Assembly: GCA_964019135.1 (NCBI GenBank)
Contig: OZ025265.1
Span: 21,365,143-21,429,142 of the forward strand
Reading direction: 5' to 3'
DNA length: 64,000 nt
From: Arenicola marina
Lineage: Eukaryota; Annelida; Polychaeta; Arenicolidae
The translations under genes and the position numbers were made by a program. A model generated the notes under the pieces. The model had not been told where the DNA came from. It did no database searches and worked only from the letters and a program-made list of their open reading frames with translations. Shown in pieces: positions 24,701 to 31,315 of the stretch. Each line of letters begins with the position of its first letter. Position 1 is the stretch's first letter.

Positions 24701-27700
24701 CACTTAATCCATTTCTAATTTAAATCCGTTTTTTCTTTAAAATAAAAAAGTATCGACACTTTACATTTGTTCCGGCAGATGGCGCCCCGTACCCTCCCGC
24801 GGGCGGTCCGATGCCGTACCCACCGGGCCCGCCGGGGCCTAACCAGCCCTACCCGCCGGCCGGCCCCGGAGGCTACCCCCCGCCGAGCAACCCCCCCTAC
24901 CCCACGGGACCTGGCATGTACCCCCCCGGCGGTAAGTACACTGAAGGCAAGATGCACGAAACTCGAGAAATCATCGCGTCGCGGAGTTGTTCATGCAGCT
25001 CTGAATGAGCAATATCATTGGTGGGGTGGGCTTTTTAAGAAGTTAGCTTTTTGCTTGTTAGAAATTAGCCCTAGGCCCGTTCGTCGTTTAATTGTTAAGC
25101 TTTTTGCTTCTTATGTTGTTCAGCAATCGTAGATAATGTACGAATGAGATCAAGTCTGAAAGGGTCTTGATTTTTAGGAAAGGCGTCTTTACATAAAGTT
25201 GTCACCTCTTAGTTTAGCAGTCATGTTTTAATCCAAAGCCAGTCAGAAATGGCGAAGAAGTTTTGATCTATAAACTTGTGTCGCTTCTTCGTATAACTTT
25301 TCTCGTATTGTAGTTCAGTGATCCTGTATAATATACGAACTCAAGTAATTAAAAAAGGACGAAGAACTTCGTTTCGCGTTTTGCACGTAATAATATTTTT
25401 GTGTAGAGTACGAATGAAACGCAGTCAGAAAAGACGAAGCGAAATCTTGATCAGGCACAAACTTGTGACCCCCCTGGTCGGTGTAGTAGCTCTGCCTGGA
25501 GTGCGTGTATGACCACCAATGTGTTTAAACGTTACCTGGGCCCTGCATGTCACGAACTTCAGTATACGACGCCTTGCAATGGGGGTTACTAGTTACATTT
25601 GGTTTACGATTATGGTCAGTTTTACGGTGCTAAATGCTTGAGCTTTGTTTGCCTTTGTTTTATTTTTTTTTTGGTTTCGCTTTTGTAACAGCAGAAAGTT
25701 CCATCTGATCGGTAAGCGGGTCACGTGCGTCGCTTTCATGAGCCACGTTGTGTTGTCATGGCAGGTATTTGTCTGTTATGTATCGTTAGTATTGTCTCTG
25801 TATGGGATCTGCATAAACACGTTTCCAACTATAGCCACATTCCCCATTCTAGATATCAAGGGGGAATCTCCGCTCTACTGATTAGCACACTAGACTGCAC
25901 ATCAATAGGTCCTGGGTTCGAATCCTTCCTGGTGTAGTGGTTAGCGCACTGGACCGCAGATCAATAGGTCCTGGGTTCGAATCCTCCATGGTGTAGTGAT
26001 TAGCGCACTAGACCGCAGATCAATAGGTCCTGGTTTCGAATCCGGACCTGGGCGCTTAATTTATGGCGTGTTTCATCCATTCACCCTTCATCGTCCCGCG
26101 TGGGTCCTTGGCCCAGTTCAGCCCTTGTGTACGCACAAGCGGCATAAAACATTAATTCAATTCATTTCCTCTCAAAGTAGCAAAACTAGATAACAGAAAC
26201 GCGTGTAGTTATAGACTATTGTAGTGACGGAAAGGACATTTATACCGCACCGATCTGCGACGCGAACAGCCAACAGTTTAAACGTGCTCCTACAACACTT
26301 TTGCCATTATTTGGGCTTCTTCAATGAAAATCAAATGATGCAGCATTTTGTTTAAGGAGAAGCATTTTAGATCTTTTAGTTGCAAATCGTGTATTGAAGT
26401 GCTTGCTGCATAACGACAATGCAATATTGTGCACGAAAAAGATCTATTTTCGGAGACAGTTCTGTCAGACTGGTTCTTTGTACTACGTAATCAAACTGGC
26501 ATTATTCAAGCTTTTTACCAATTAAAATCTAGGTAACTTTGTCGTGGTACGTCGTCAAAATTTGCTTGTCGCTGCAGTTTTACCGCCAACTACAAGATCA
26601 TATGGTTGGGTATACGTTTCATATTTCTAACGAGATAACGCTAACATGATGGAACAATATATCAAGTAATTGAAAACAGCTTTGAAGTTATTGTATGAGT
26701 ACCTTGATGTGTTTGTCTGACCAATTATGCTATCAACTATAACCGTGGTCTCTGGTATATCTGTCATAGACATAGCGCACGGTATCCGAAACCGCTGCAG
26801 AAAGTAAATCTACAAGAGTAGAAATAGGCGCCAATGACCTGTATCGCTTCCTTATGTAGGTCACCCCGTGGCCTAGTGTGTAGCGCACCCTCTTAGAGGT
26901 CACCCCGTGGCCTAGTGTGTAGCGCACCCTCTTAGAGGTAACCCAGTGGCCTAGTGGGTAGCGCACCCTCTTAGAGGTCACCCCGTGGCCTAGTAGGTAG
27001 CGCCTGCGGCTATTGTCGAGTGTGCTCTGCTAGGCCAGCCCAAGCGGCCGGTGCGTGGTTCGAACCCCACCTGTATAAAATATTGTGCAGTGTAAAGATC
27101 CCACATATTTCTTTGTACAATGGGGTGGGGGGGGGGAGGGATTTACTCCCGAAGAAATGGCTCATGATGTCTTCCTTTGACCATTTTGGGGGCCGGCCCG
27201 ATAGCTCAGTGGGTGGGAGCGCTGGCATTCAGCGCTCTAACCACCTGACACTAACGGCACGTAGATCGGTACTTCGAGCCCGGCTGTGTTGTCTCAGGAT
27301 AAAGATCCCATGTCTTTCTTCGCAAAGAGTAGGGGATTACCCCCGGGGACATGGCTCCACATGGACATGGCGATATGACCAACAGTAGTTCACGTGTCTT
27401 GAATATACAACCAACCAACCTTGACCCATTCCATTGCCGCGATATGACCTACGCAAGTTAAATCGTCCTACTGCAATCACTCGAGCACTGCTTATTCACG
27501 ACTATTTGTGTAGATGCACAGTAGGACAGTCACCACTCAAGTGTGTCATTGAGGGGGTGGGGGGGTGTATGCTGAACACACGATTTCTCAATAATGTCGT
27601 ACATTTATTGTGGTACTCTGTCACCGTTGATCACTACTGGTACATTGTCCAGCAGAGTGCACCTCTATGCGCATATGTTGTCGCTGTCAAGCACCCTTTA

Positions 27701-28184
27701 TCTTCAGATATTGTGAACAATTTAAGGCTCTAGTGTTCTTTTTAGATTTTGTTGGGAACATGGGTAGAACACTCCACAATTGACAATCCGTTCATCTCTT
27801 GGATTCGGTAGACTGTCTGCACTGTATGTGGAAGAGAGTGGCTGTTATGTGATAGAGTCCCCATAATAACTACTATAAGAAAGAAAATGAAGAAAACGAT
27901 GAATACTAATGAAAAAGCAATATTACAGGAAAATAACGCTTATTATGGAAAGCAAATAAGGTCCACTGTGAACGGCAAAATGTTTGTGATGCCTATTTCT
28001 TGCATATTCTCTAAAACCGTTTGCTTATGCATACTGGTAAAGGCTATAAAGGCTTGCGAACTAATTATGGGTATGATTTATTGCTCTATGCATTGTTTTC
28101 GACTTTTTAACTATTTTCGGTGTTTTCATTCTTCCAGACCCCAACATGCCGACAAGTACCCCTCCCCCACCTTACCCACAGTGA
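6725..28184 (+). CDS. Shisa-like (STMC6-type) single-pass membrane protein gene, 11-exon model
   Basis: Eleven exons with GT-AG borders join in one open frame of 1239 nt (412 residues). The order is signal peptide (residues 1-22), a Gly/Arg/Tyr/Ser-rich ectodomain (23-106), a six-cysteine core (107-157), one membrane helix (about 160-182) ending in CCCFRR, and a tail of about 230 residues rich in Pro, Gly and Tyr. The cysteine pattern C-C-CC-CC followed directly by the helix is the Shisa/STMC6 signature, with YCCG and RCC. Family members act at the ER, Golgi or plasma membrane as adaptors or receptor-trafficking modulators; their tails often bind WW domains, and this one ends in a strict PPxY (PPPPYPQ). 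The partner and exact role here are unknown. Every exon junction keeps phase, which is strong evidence for the model. Most introns carry minisatellites. The closest vertebrate paralogue cannot be chosen from sequence reading alone. Confidence 0.82.
6932..7051. repeat. About 20-bp tandem array (cttgacataagtcataa) in intron 1
   Basis: About six degenerate units begin about 140 bp past the exon 1 donor. A stray unit of the same motif, aacttgacataagttataa, recurs at 9459-9478 after the MITE region. Confidence 0.8.
7139..7159 (+). repeat. 21-bp inverted repeat, left arm
   Basis: ggccgtactaccacaacggc plus one base is the exact reverse complement of 8484-8504. G-rich sequence follows this arm and C-rich sequence precedes the partner, as if both belong to one inverted element end. 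Confidence 0.7.
7280..7850. mobile_element. 571-bp long-palindrome MITE, copy 1
   Basis: The element starts TAAAGTCAAAGTCATAAATG and ends with its reverse complement. The arms are about 260 bp and the centre carries a ccatggc..gccatgg palindrome. An 11-bp direct repeat ggcttagcaag flanks it (7267-7277 and 7853-7863), consistent with a target-site duplication. Very long inverted repeats with 9-11-bp duplications suggest a Mutator-like origin (inference). Confidence 0.85.
8114..8345 (-). pseudogene. Unrecognised coding-like fragment between two MITE copies
   Basis: A minus-strand frame with coding-like composition reads NSRLCRLWDEYRNGERTALG, then VLRAGSHVICPRPELQKDP and an acidic end DIDINIENDDLEE with a stop at 8114. 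An AATAAA (revcomp, about 7991-7996) lies about 120 bp past the stop. It could be the last exon of a transposon gene or a retrocopy. I do not recognise the family. Confidence 0.4.
8484..8504 (-). repeat. 21-bp inverted repeat, right arm
   Basis: Exact reverse complement of 7139-7159, 1.3 kb away; the two arms bound a segment with the first MITE copy and the coding-like fragment. Confidence 0.7.
8642..9212. mobile_element. 571-bp long-palindrome MITE, copy 2
   Basis: Same length, same orientation and only scattered differences from copy 1 at 7280-7850. No matching target duplication is seen at its flanks. Confidence 0.85.
9483..10187. other. Intron 1, no gene; short AT-rich tandem
   Basis: The only structure seen is about three copies of a 20-bp unit (ccaagatacatatat) at 9970-10022. 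Confidence 0.4.
10188..10522 (+). repeat. Interspersed repeat, copy 2
   Basis: Reverse-complement partner of 2608-2933. Shared blocks include gtccggagagaag, gcagaagttggtggcc and taagatggcgcatgtaag. It lies in intron 1 of the Shisa-like gene. Confidence 0.75.
11022..11063 (-). mobile_element. Degenerate MITE end next to exon 2
   Basis: tttagttttggcgggacag and ctcgatatgcaagtt match one terminus of the piggyBac-like MITE at 18144-18543 with several changes. The rest of this copy is not recognisable. Confidence 0.55.
11074..11167 (+). CDS. Shisa-like gene exon 2 (Gly/Arg/Tyr-rich ectodomain)
   Basis: The acceptor ctattcttttcag precedes it and the donor AG|GTGAGA follows; phases are 1 in and 2 out. 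It encodes GDNEVEARG and then a low-complexity segment with RFGG and STRYSTRYGTR motifs. A degenerate MITE end (about 11022-11063) lies just upstream of the acceptor. Confidence 0.8.
11385..11895. repeat. 21-bp minisatellite in intron 2
   Basis: About 24 units of tcctttaatgtcattgtccc with small indels fill the second half of the short intron 2 and end about 70 bp before the exon 3 acceptor. The array encodes a spurious Ser-His-Pro-Leu frame. Confidence 0.93.
11965..12122 (+). CDS. Shisa-like gene exon 3 (Tyr/Gly/Ala-rich ectodomain); its 3' edge seeds an array
   Basis: The acceptor catcctccag and the donor CAGAG|GTGAGT frame 158 nt, phases 2 in and 1 out. It encodes RVRVRQRYGYGYG, an Ala-rich patch AAAAAGAIYGY and NRRHYHEGR. 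The last 15 or so exon bases plus the donor are the template of the 35-bp minisatellite that fills intron 3. Confidence 0.82.
12107..14980 (+). repeat. 35-bp minisatellite of exon 3-intron 3 junctions, about 81 units
   Basis: The period is exactly 35 bp from 12121 to 14956. Each unit is gagacaccaccacgaggg, cagag, then GTAAGTCTTGT. It copies the last bases of exon 3 and its donor, so nearly every unit has a CAGAG|GTAAGT 5' splice site; one unit (14781) has lost it. Units differ at two or three positions (acgagg, acgggg, acgcgg). The 1004-, 923- and 480-codon minus-strand frames are a by-product. Confidence 0.97.
14990..15385. other. Intron 3 remainder, no gene
   Basis: About 400 bp of unique AT-rich sequence between the array and the exon 4 acceptor; the 117-codon minus-strand frame here starts in unique DNA and has no recognisable motif. 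Confidence 0.5.
15386..15536 (+). CDS. Shisa-like gene exon 4 (six-cysteine core)
   Basis: The acceptor ccgccgttgcag and the donor GA|GTAAGT bound 151 nt, phases 1 in and 2 out. It encodes PQICINNEAYN, an N-glycosylation sequon NGT, MFICPMADQ, KYCCGSEP and QRCCTFWD. The cysteine spacing with paired CC-CC is the hallmark of the Shisa extracellular domain and of the wider STMC6 superfamily, where the six cysteines form disulfides. Confidence 0.88.
15727..15760 (+). pseudogene. Truncated duplicate of the 5' edge of exon 5
   Basis: About 30 bp around the exon 5 acceptor (tag plus cggcgcccgtgtgttcggcg) are repeated 77 bp upstream, with the acceptor AG kept at 15725-15726. If used after exon 4 the frame reads DGARVFGVSIT and then stops at 15758-15760, before any membrane helix. 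Confidence 0.6.
15804..15943 (+). CDS. Shisa-like gene exon 5 (transmembrane helix)
   Basis: Acceptor cccccctctag, donor AAAC|GTGAGT, phases 2 in and 1 out. It encodes VFGVIVSFLIFAAVVGVIIY, a single membrane helix, followed by CCCFRR (likely palmitoylation or stop-transfer) and a basic juxtamembrane stretch ending VRHEK. A truncated copy of the exon's 5' edge lies 77 bp upstream. Confidence 0.88.
16015..17400 (+). repeat. 49-bp G-rich minisatellite in intron 5, about 28 units
   Basis: The unit is close to gcctgggtgggtggagggag plus gtgggggacacagggcgggg plus ttacctatg. It begins about 75 bp past the exon 5 donor and ends 45 bp before the candidate alternative exon. Runs of three to five G occur several times per unit on the coding strand, so G-quadruplexes are possible in RNA and non-template DNA. 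Confidence 0.96.
17446..17501 (+). CDS. Candidate alternative last exon of the Shisa-like gene
   Basis: A good acceptor (ttggttcttttag) just after the 49-bp array opens a frame matching phase 1 of exon 5. It would add LSKRTRRTTLYETRNKPS and a stop at 17499-17501, giving a short basic tail in place of the Pro-rich tail. An AATAAA lies inside it (about 17487). This could be chance; no donor is needed if it is terminal. Confidence 0.3.
17502..18139. other. Intron 5, no gene
   Basis: Unique AT-rich sequence; only short chance open frames are seen. Confidence 0.4.
18144..18543. mobile_element. 400-bp piggyBac-like MITE in intron 5
   Basis: The termini AGTTGCATGTGGAGCTC and GAACTCGACATGCAACT form inverted repeats of about 34 bp with two mismatches, extending through ttcccgccaaaacta. 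TTAA lies exactly outside both ends (18140-18143, 18544-18547), the target site of piggyBac transposases. There is no internal coding capacity. Confidence 0.8.
18743..18760 (+). CDS. Shisa-like gene exon 6, 18-nt in-frame microexon
   Basis: A strong acceptor (gtgtttctgtatcag) and a strong donor (CTG|GTGAGT) enclose only 18 nt. Both neighbouring junctions are phase 1, so inclusion adds exactly six residues, (R)NRETA(G), and skipping is also in frame. A cassette microexon is therefore plausible; transcript support is absent here. Confidence 0.5.
18854..19050. repeat. 68-bp tandem repeat, about 2.9 units, in intron 6
   Basis: Units run ttgtaggacatctttggtgt to atggggacttata. The array begins about 95 bp past the microexon donor. 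Confidence 0.9.
19051..19763. other. Intron 6, no gene
   Basis: Unique sequence. A 101-codon frame (19523-19828) runs into exon 7 in another frame and shows no family motif. Confidence 0.4.
19764..19808 (+). CDS. Shisa-like gene exon 7 (start of cytoplasmic tail)
   Basis: The acceptor ttttgtttcttag and the donor ACAG|GTCGGT frame 45 nt, phase 1 to phase 1. It encodes QPTYSGVSTVPPVT. The short Ser/Thr/Pro segment after the basic juxtamembrane stretch fits Shisa tails. Confidence 0.65.
19850..20155. repeat. 18-bp minisatellite in intron 7
   Basis: About 16 units of ccatctcgtacccacata with variants (tatatacc insertions) begin about 45 bp past the exon 7 donor. Confidence 0.93.
20160..21342. 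other. Intron 7, no gene; polypyrimidine tract before exon 8
   Basis: Mostly unique sequence, ending in (CT)n, a C run (21276-21290), an A run and the exon 8 acceptor. No motif in the 130-codon frame at 20801-21193. Confidence 0.4.
21343..21441 (+). CDS. Shisa-like gene exon 8 (Pro/Met-rich tail)
   Basis: A long CT/C tract has no AG until ggttacccag at 21342, which sets the acceptor; the donor is ATCCAG|GTCAGA. Phase 1 to 1. It encodes DPIMPPMGQMIPPPHSGPM and a second Pro-rich half ending QPGQDP. The low-complexity composition matches exons 9 and 10. Confidence 0.72.
21515..22085. repeat. 14-bp pyrimidine-rich minisatellite in intron 8
   Basis: About 40 units of gtctcccctttccc and gtctccccattccc. 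One strand is almost purely pyrimidine, with one G per unit. The array starts about 75 bp past the exon 8 donor. Long open frames on both strands are artefacts. Confidence 0.95.
22172..22400 (+). mobile_element. tRNA-derived SINE, family A, diverged copy
   Basis: It matches the family A consensus: tgagtgctctggccacctg, agagcctaacggcacgtgg, a degenerate B box (ggtggttcgcgcgcc), gtggtcgcaggatgaagatc and the end ctgaatatacaaccaagcaa. The head is damaged. Confidence 0.8.
22401..23432. other. Intron 8, no gene; possible LTR-like stretch
   Basis: 22680-23090 is unique here and has an AATAAA (about 23018) and a terminal tRNA-like gattcgaaccgcc; a solo LTR is possible but no paired LTR or coding region is seen. 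A C run lies at 23350-23366. Confidence 0.3.
23433..23699 (+). CDS. Shisa-like gene exon 9 (Pro-rich tail with coding repeats)
   Basis: Acceptor ctccccctcacag, donor CACG|GTAAGT, 267 nt, phase 1 to 1. It encodes PAPPYPQPGPPQPAYPPQPP and then three tandem copies of GMEAPPYGQ (27-bp DNA repeats, 23561-23641), followed by PPMYPAKDGPPYPPVTH. Such tails in Shisa relatives bind WW or SH3 domains. Confidence 0.8.
23561..23641 (+). repeat. 27-bp coding tandem repeat, three units, in exon 9
   Basis: Three exact-length copies encode GMEAPPYGQ each, with a few silent changes. A short in-frame minisatellite inside a coding exon. Confidence 0.95.
23703..23955. repeat. About 125-bp tandem duplication just past the exon 9 donor
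   Basis: Two units share aacacccct, agggacgggtcacca, ggcaac, gatgaccc and aaataataaaaaaa. The first unit starts a few bases past GTAAGT. Confidence 0.85.
23970..24078. repeat. AT-rich 18-bp tandem array in intron 9
   Basis: About five units of aaattatattttaaaata. Confidence 0.9.
24356..24609 (+). mobile_element. tRNA-derived SINE, family A, full-length copy
   Basis: The head gcgcgatagctcagtgggtt (A box region) and B box ggtggttcgagccccgct are tRNA-like. The body has gtcgcaggataaagatccca, cgtaaagagtagggggttac, cccattgacgcgacatgacc and the end gcgtcctgaataacc. It lies in intron 9. Confidence 0.9.
24779..24931 (+). CDS. Shisa-like gene exon 10 (Pro/Gly/Tyr-rich tail)
   Basis: Acceptor tgttccggcag, donor GGCG|GTAAGT, 153 nt, phase 1 to 1. 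It encodes DGAPYPPAGGPMPYPPGPPG, then PNQPYPPAGPGGYPPPSNPP and PGMYPPG. The spaced PYPP and GYPP repeats resemble the annexin or rhodopsin-tail type of low-complexity sequence. Confidence 0.78.
25000..25854. other. Intron 10, diverged direct duplications, no gene
   Basis: Blocks such as gttcagcaatcgtag / gttcagtgatcctgt and agtcagaaa..gacgaag recur with about 190-bp spacing, indicating an old degenerate tandem duplication past the exon 10 donor. Confidence 0.4.
25860..26165 (+). mobile_element. tRNA-derived SINE, family B, with three tandem tRNA heads
   Basis: Three consecutive heads of about 57 bp each carry gtagtggttagcgcac and gggttcgaatcc (B box), then a body with gtcccgcgtgggtccttggc and cgcacaagcggcataaaa and an attaattcaattca tail. 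Only the last head is joined to the body. Confidence 0.8.
26166..26854. other. Intron 10, no gene
   Basis: Unique AT-rich sequence without recognisable motifs. Confidence 0.4.
26855..27115 (+). mobile_element. tRNA-head tandem array and SINE-like body
   Basis: Four units of about 45 bp (gtcaccccgtggcctagtg, gtagcgcaccctcttagag) precede a tRNA-like end with a B box gtggttcgaaccccacc and a body gtgtaaagatcccacatatt. Confidence 0.75.
27189..27418 (+). mobile_element. tRNA-derived SINE, family A
   Basis: gcccgatagctcagtgggtg, a changed B box (acttcgagcccggc), aaagatcccatgtctttctt, gggattacccccggggacat and the end cttgaatatacaaccaacca. It has a small deletion near the 3' part. Confidence 0.88.
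27419..28137. other. End of intron 10, no gene
   Basis: Unique sequence up to the exon 11 acceptor; a second partial SINE end (cattgccgcgatatgacc) lies at 27426-27460. Confidence 0.4.
28138..28184 (+). CDS. Shisa-like gene exon 11 (C-terminus with PPxY)
   Basis: Acceptor gttttcattcttccag; the exon encodes DPNMPTSTPPPPYPQ and a TGA at 28182-28184. The terminal PPPPY is a strict PPxY motif, typical for binding WW domains of NEDD4-type ligases. No canonical AATAAA was seen in the next few hundred bases before the 60-bp array, so the 3' end is not fixed. Confidence 0.75.
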
Positions 28185-28547
28185 GCGGCGATGGAGGCAC
28201 GCCGGGATATTGGGAATGGACTCACGTACTCGTCCTTCTCATTATGGGCGACGCTGGGTCGATCGGGTTTTGGGAATTGACTCCCCGAGTTCGCGACTCT
28301 CGTTTATAAATAACATTTTTTAGATACACTCTTCATAAAACGGCCACCCGATGTGTGTAAATCATGCAGACCCTGTAATGAATGTACACCCGTTGGAACT
28401 GAAACACGTTTATGCACATTATTACGGCCTATATCGCGAAGTAATCACATGTACTCACTCATCGGCTTCTATCGGGGTCACGCAGTGGTCGTTTCTGGAT
28501 TTGTGCCACTGGGAGCTGTCACGTGACTCAGTCGGCTCTAACTCGGC

Positions 28548-29255
28548 TGCCGCAGTATCTTTGAGGCACGGCCGAATGTAATCGCTTGCAGGTTTACACA
28601 GGGTCTGCTACATGTTATCTTTGAGGCACGGCCGAATGTAATCGCTTGCAGGTTTACACAGGGTCTGCTACATGTTATCTTTGGGGCACGGCCGAATGTA
28701 ATCGCTTGCAGGTTTACACAGGGTCTGCTACATGTTATCTTTGAGGCACGGCCGAATGTAATCGCTTGCAGGTTTACACAGGGTCTGCTACATGTTATCT
28801 TTGGGGCACGGCCGAATGTAATCGCTTGCAGGTTTACACAGGGTCTGCTACATGTTATCTTTGGGGCACGGCCGAATGTAATCGCTTGCAGGTTTACACA
28901 GGGTCTGCTACATGTTATCTTTGGGGCACGGCCGAATGTAATCGCTTGCAGGTTTACACAGGGTCTGCTACATGTTATCTTTGAGGCACGGCCGAATGTA
29001 ATCGCTTGCAGGTTTACACAGGGTCTGCTACATGTTATCTTTGGGGCACGGCCGAATGTAATCGCTTACAGGTTTACACAGGGTCTGCTACATGTTATCT
29101 TTGGGGCACGGCCGAATGTAATCGCTTGCTGGTTTACACAGGGTCTGCTACATGTTATCTTTGGGGCACGGCCGAATGTAATCGCTTGCAGGTTTACACA
29201 GGGTCTGCTACATGTTATCTTTGGGGCACGGCCGAATGTAATCGCTTGCAGGTTT
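28548..29255. repeat. 60-bp near-perfect minisatellite, about 12 units
   Basis: Unit ttgaggcacggccgaatgta plus atcgcttgcaggtttacaca plus gggtctgctacatgttatct. Copies differ almost only at one A/G position (ttgagg/ttgggg), implying very recent expansion or conversion. It starts about 365 bp past the Shisa-like stop codon. Confidence 0.97.
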
Positions 29256-29492
29256 AACCCAGGATCTGTGACATGCCTCAAGGTTTAACCCAGGGTCTGT
29301 GACATGCCTCCAGGTTTAACCCAGGGTGTGTGACATATTTCCAGGTTTAACCCAGGGTCTGTGACATGCCTACAGGTTTAACCCAGGGTCTCTGACATGC
29401 CTCCAGGTTTAACCCTGGGTCTGTGACATGCCTCAAGGTTTAACCCAGGGACTGTGACATGCCTCCAGGTTTAACCCTGGGTCTGTGCCTCC
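29252..29492. repeat. About 31-bp array joined to the 60-bp array
   Basis: About eight units of caggtttaacccagggtctg plus tgacatgcct. The unit resembles half of the preceding 60-bp unit (caggtttacacagggtctgc), so one array probably seeded the other. Confidence 0.92.
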
Positions 29493-29844
29493 ATTTGGTT
29501 ATTTCGACCTCGTTCGATGGGTCTAAAGTAGAACGCTGGTAACCAAACAGGAAACCTTACACGGGTTTGGCTCATTAAGCTGTAGATATGTGAGGTTTGA
29601 GTGGTCAACATGAAAGGTATAACGTCGGTTTCAAAACTTGTGCAGCCTGGTCATTTGTGATCATGCGCATACATGAAAGGTAACTTCAGAAATGTACGCA
29701 CAGGTGGATTGCAGACAGGCAAATATGATGGCTGTACCAATATAAATTTCATTATATCCCGGTTTATCTAGTAATATATACTATTTTATAAGAGGTGTCT
29801 TTTGAAATACTGTCTCGATATTGTGTACGCCACTCTGTCACTCG
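29493..29844. other. Intergenic, no gene
   Basis: Unique sequence with nothing recognised. Confidence 0.4.
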
Positions 29845-30215
29845 ATGTCGTGACGTCACTATTCTCGGCGTTGTTAGGTGTATTTCGTCACCCGTGGCAA
29901 GTCCAGATCCGTCTTGGGATAATGACGTCACCATTGTCCGGTCCAGACAGTTGCCAGTTATGACGTCACCATTGTCCGGTCCAGACAGTTGTCAGTTATA
30001 TGACGACACCACTGTCCGGTCCAGACACGATTTGATAGTAATATGACGTCACAATTGTCCGGTCTAGACATGGATGTCGGGTTATATGACGTCACAGTTG
30101 TCCGGTCTATGCGTCATGTGCGTGACGTCACCACTGTCCTGACAAGAGTTCTCAATGTTATGACGTCTTGGATCCAGACGTTTTGTCACAATATGACGTC
30201 ACCACTGTCTGGGAC
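29845..30215. repeat. Degenerate array of CRE palindromes
   Basis: Units of about 35-45 bp contain tatgacgtcaccattgtccg and gtccagaca. Seven exact TGACGTCA palindromes occur in about 350 bp, the consensus site of CREB/ATF factors. The array may be regulatory or only a minisatellite. Confidence 0.8.
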
Positions 30216-31017
30216 ATGTGTAATTCCGTCTTAATTGGTAATATTTCTAAATGGCGTCCTCAGGTCTCCTGGGCTGACCCGTTAGGCGCCAAACCTGAAC
30301 GTTTTAGCATAGAAATCTGGCGATCTATTTTTCCACTAAGTTCAGTGATATTCTCCTTGTTTTACCTCAGGTTGTACTCCGTAGGATATGAAAACTATAT
30401 TTTCATCAGTTGGCAAGAGTATCATACTCTTGCTAATTTAAGAGTCTTTGATTCGTTATACCTCATGAGCTGGTTGTTACATGGCTATACATCTTTCAAA
30501 GTCAAGGATTATTACCAGCATAAATCGTGTAAGCGGACCACTGGGCTATCGGGGGGCCCCGTGGAGAATTACTTTATTCGACTCTGAACACCTGATATGA
30601 TATATTCTAGCCTTCAATTTTCGCATTTTTGAAGAAATGTTTTGTCTACTTTCTTTCTGAATGCGGTACAATTATGTGCGTGCCATGCGTAGAATTTCTG
30701 TAATTTTTGCCCCACGTATGTGTCTATAGTCTAAATTTCAGTTTTTGTCCTACAAACGTCAATGGGGAAGACCCATATATATATAGGAATATATGCATAT
30801 ATATTTTCATGAATTGTATATTGTGCGTCGAATATCTGTGATGTGTATGGAGCTTATTACAAGTATTACATTGCTACTGGCATATATAGGGATTCTGATC
30901 GGCCTCAACTTAAGAGTCAATAATGTCAAGTTAAATAAGTACCATTAATTATTCTTCCTAGGAGAAGAGGCTTTTATCGAAGTAATCAAAGAATCTCTAG
31001 TTTAAAAAAAAGGGAAA
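30216..31017. other. Intergenic, no gene
   Basis: AT-rich unique sequence with a short (TA)n at 30775-30790; the 139-codon frame at 30168-30587 has no recognisable motif. Confidence 0.4.
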
Positions 31018-31020
31018 TTA

Positions 31021-31312
31021 AGGCTTGCTCACACTGTGCCGGTTTATAGGCCCGGTTTACCCCGGTCCTGAAAATTGGGGACAACTTTGGACAACCCTGG
31101 GGAATCGTAGCGAGCCCGTAGTCAATCCGGGGCGTACCGTGGCGAACCGTAGGTCACCCCGGTGGTTTGGAACTGTTAAAAATTCCCGAGATGAACCGTA
31201 GCACTACGAGCTTACACCGTGGCCTACGGTTTTCGCGCCAAAATTTGGCGAGATGGCGCCGGATCGTCCCTGTATAAAGTTCAGCCAACACCAGCACAGT
31301 GTGAGCTAAGCT
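31021..31312. mobile_element. 292-bp MITE, Harbinger-like by target site
   Basis: The imperfect inverted ends AGGCTTGCTCACACTGTGCC and its counterpart CAGCACAGTGTGAGCTAAGC are flanked by TTA (31018-31020, 31313-31315). A TWA target duplication is typical of PIF/Harbinger. The interior is GC-rich with ggtttaccccggt-like blocks and does not code. Confidence 0.65.
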
Positions 31313-31315
31313 TTA

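Noticed and set aside
25860..26050. True tRNA genes
   Set aside because: A and B box-like words are present, but the units are SINE heads: acceptor stems do not pair and a SINE body follows.
27434..27733. Plus-strand 99-codon frame
   Set aside because: It starts in a SINE remnant, has no family motif and lies inside intron 10.
28548..29255. CRISPR-like array
   Set aside because: The 60-bp units are contiguous and identical with no unique spacers, and the DNA is animal.
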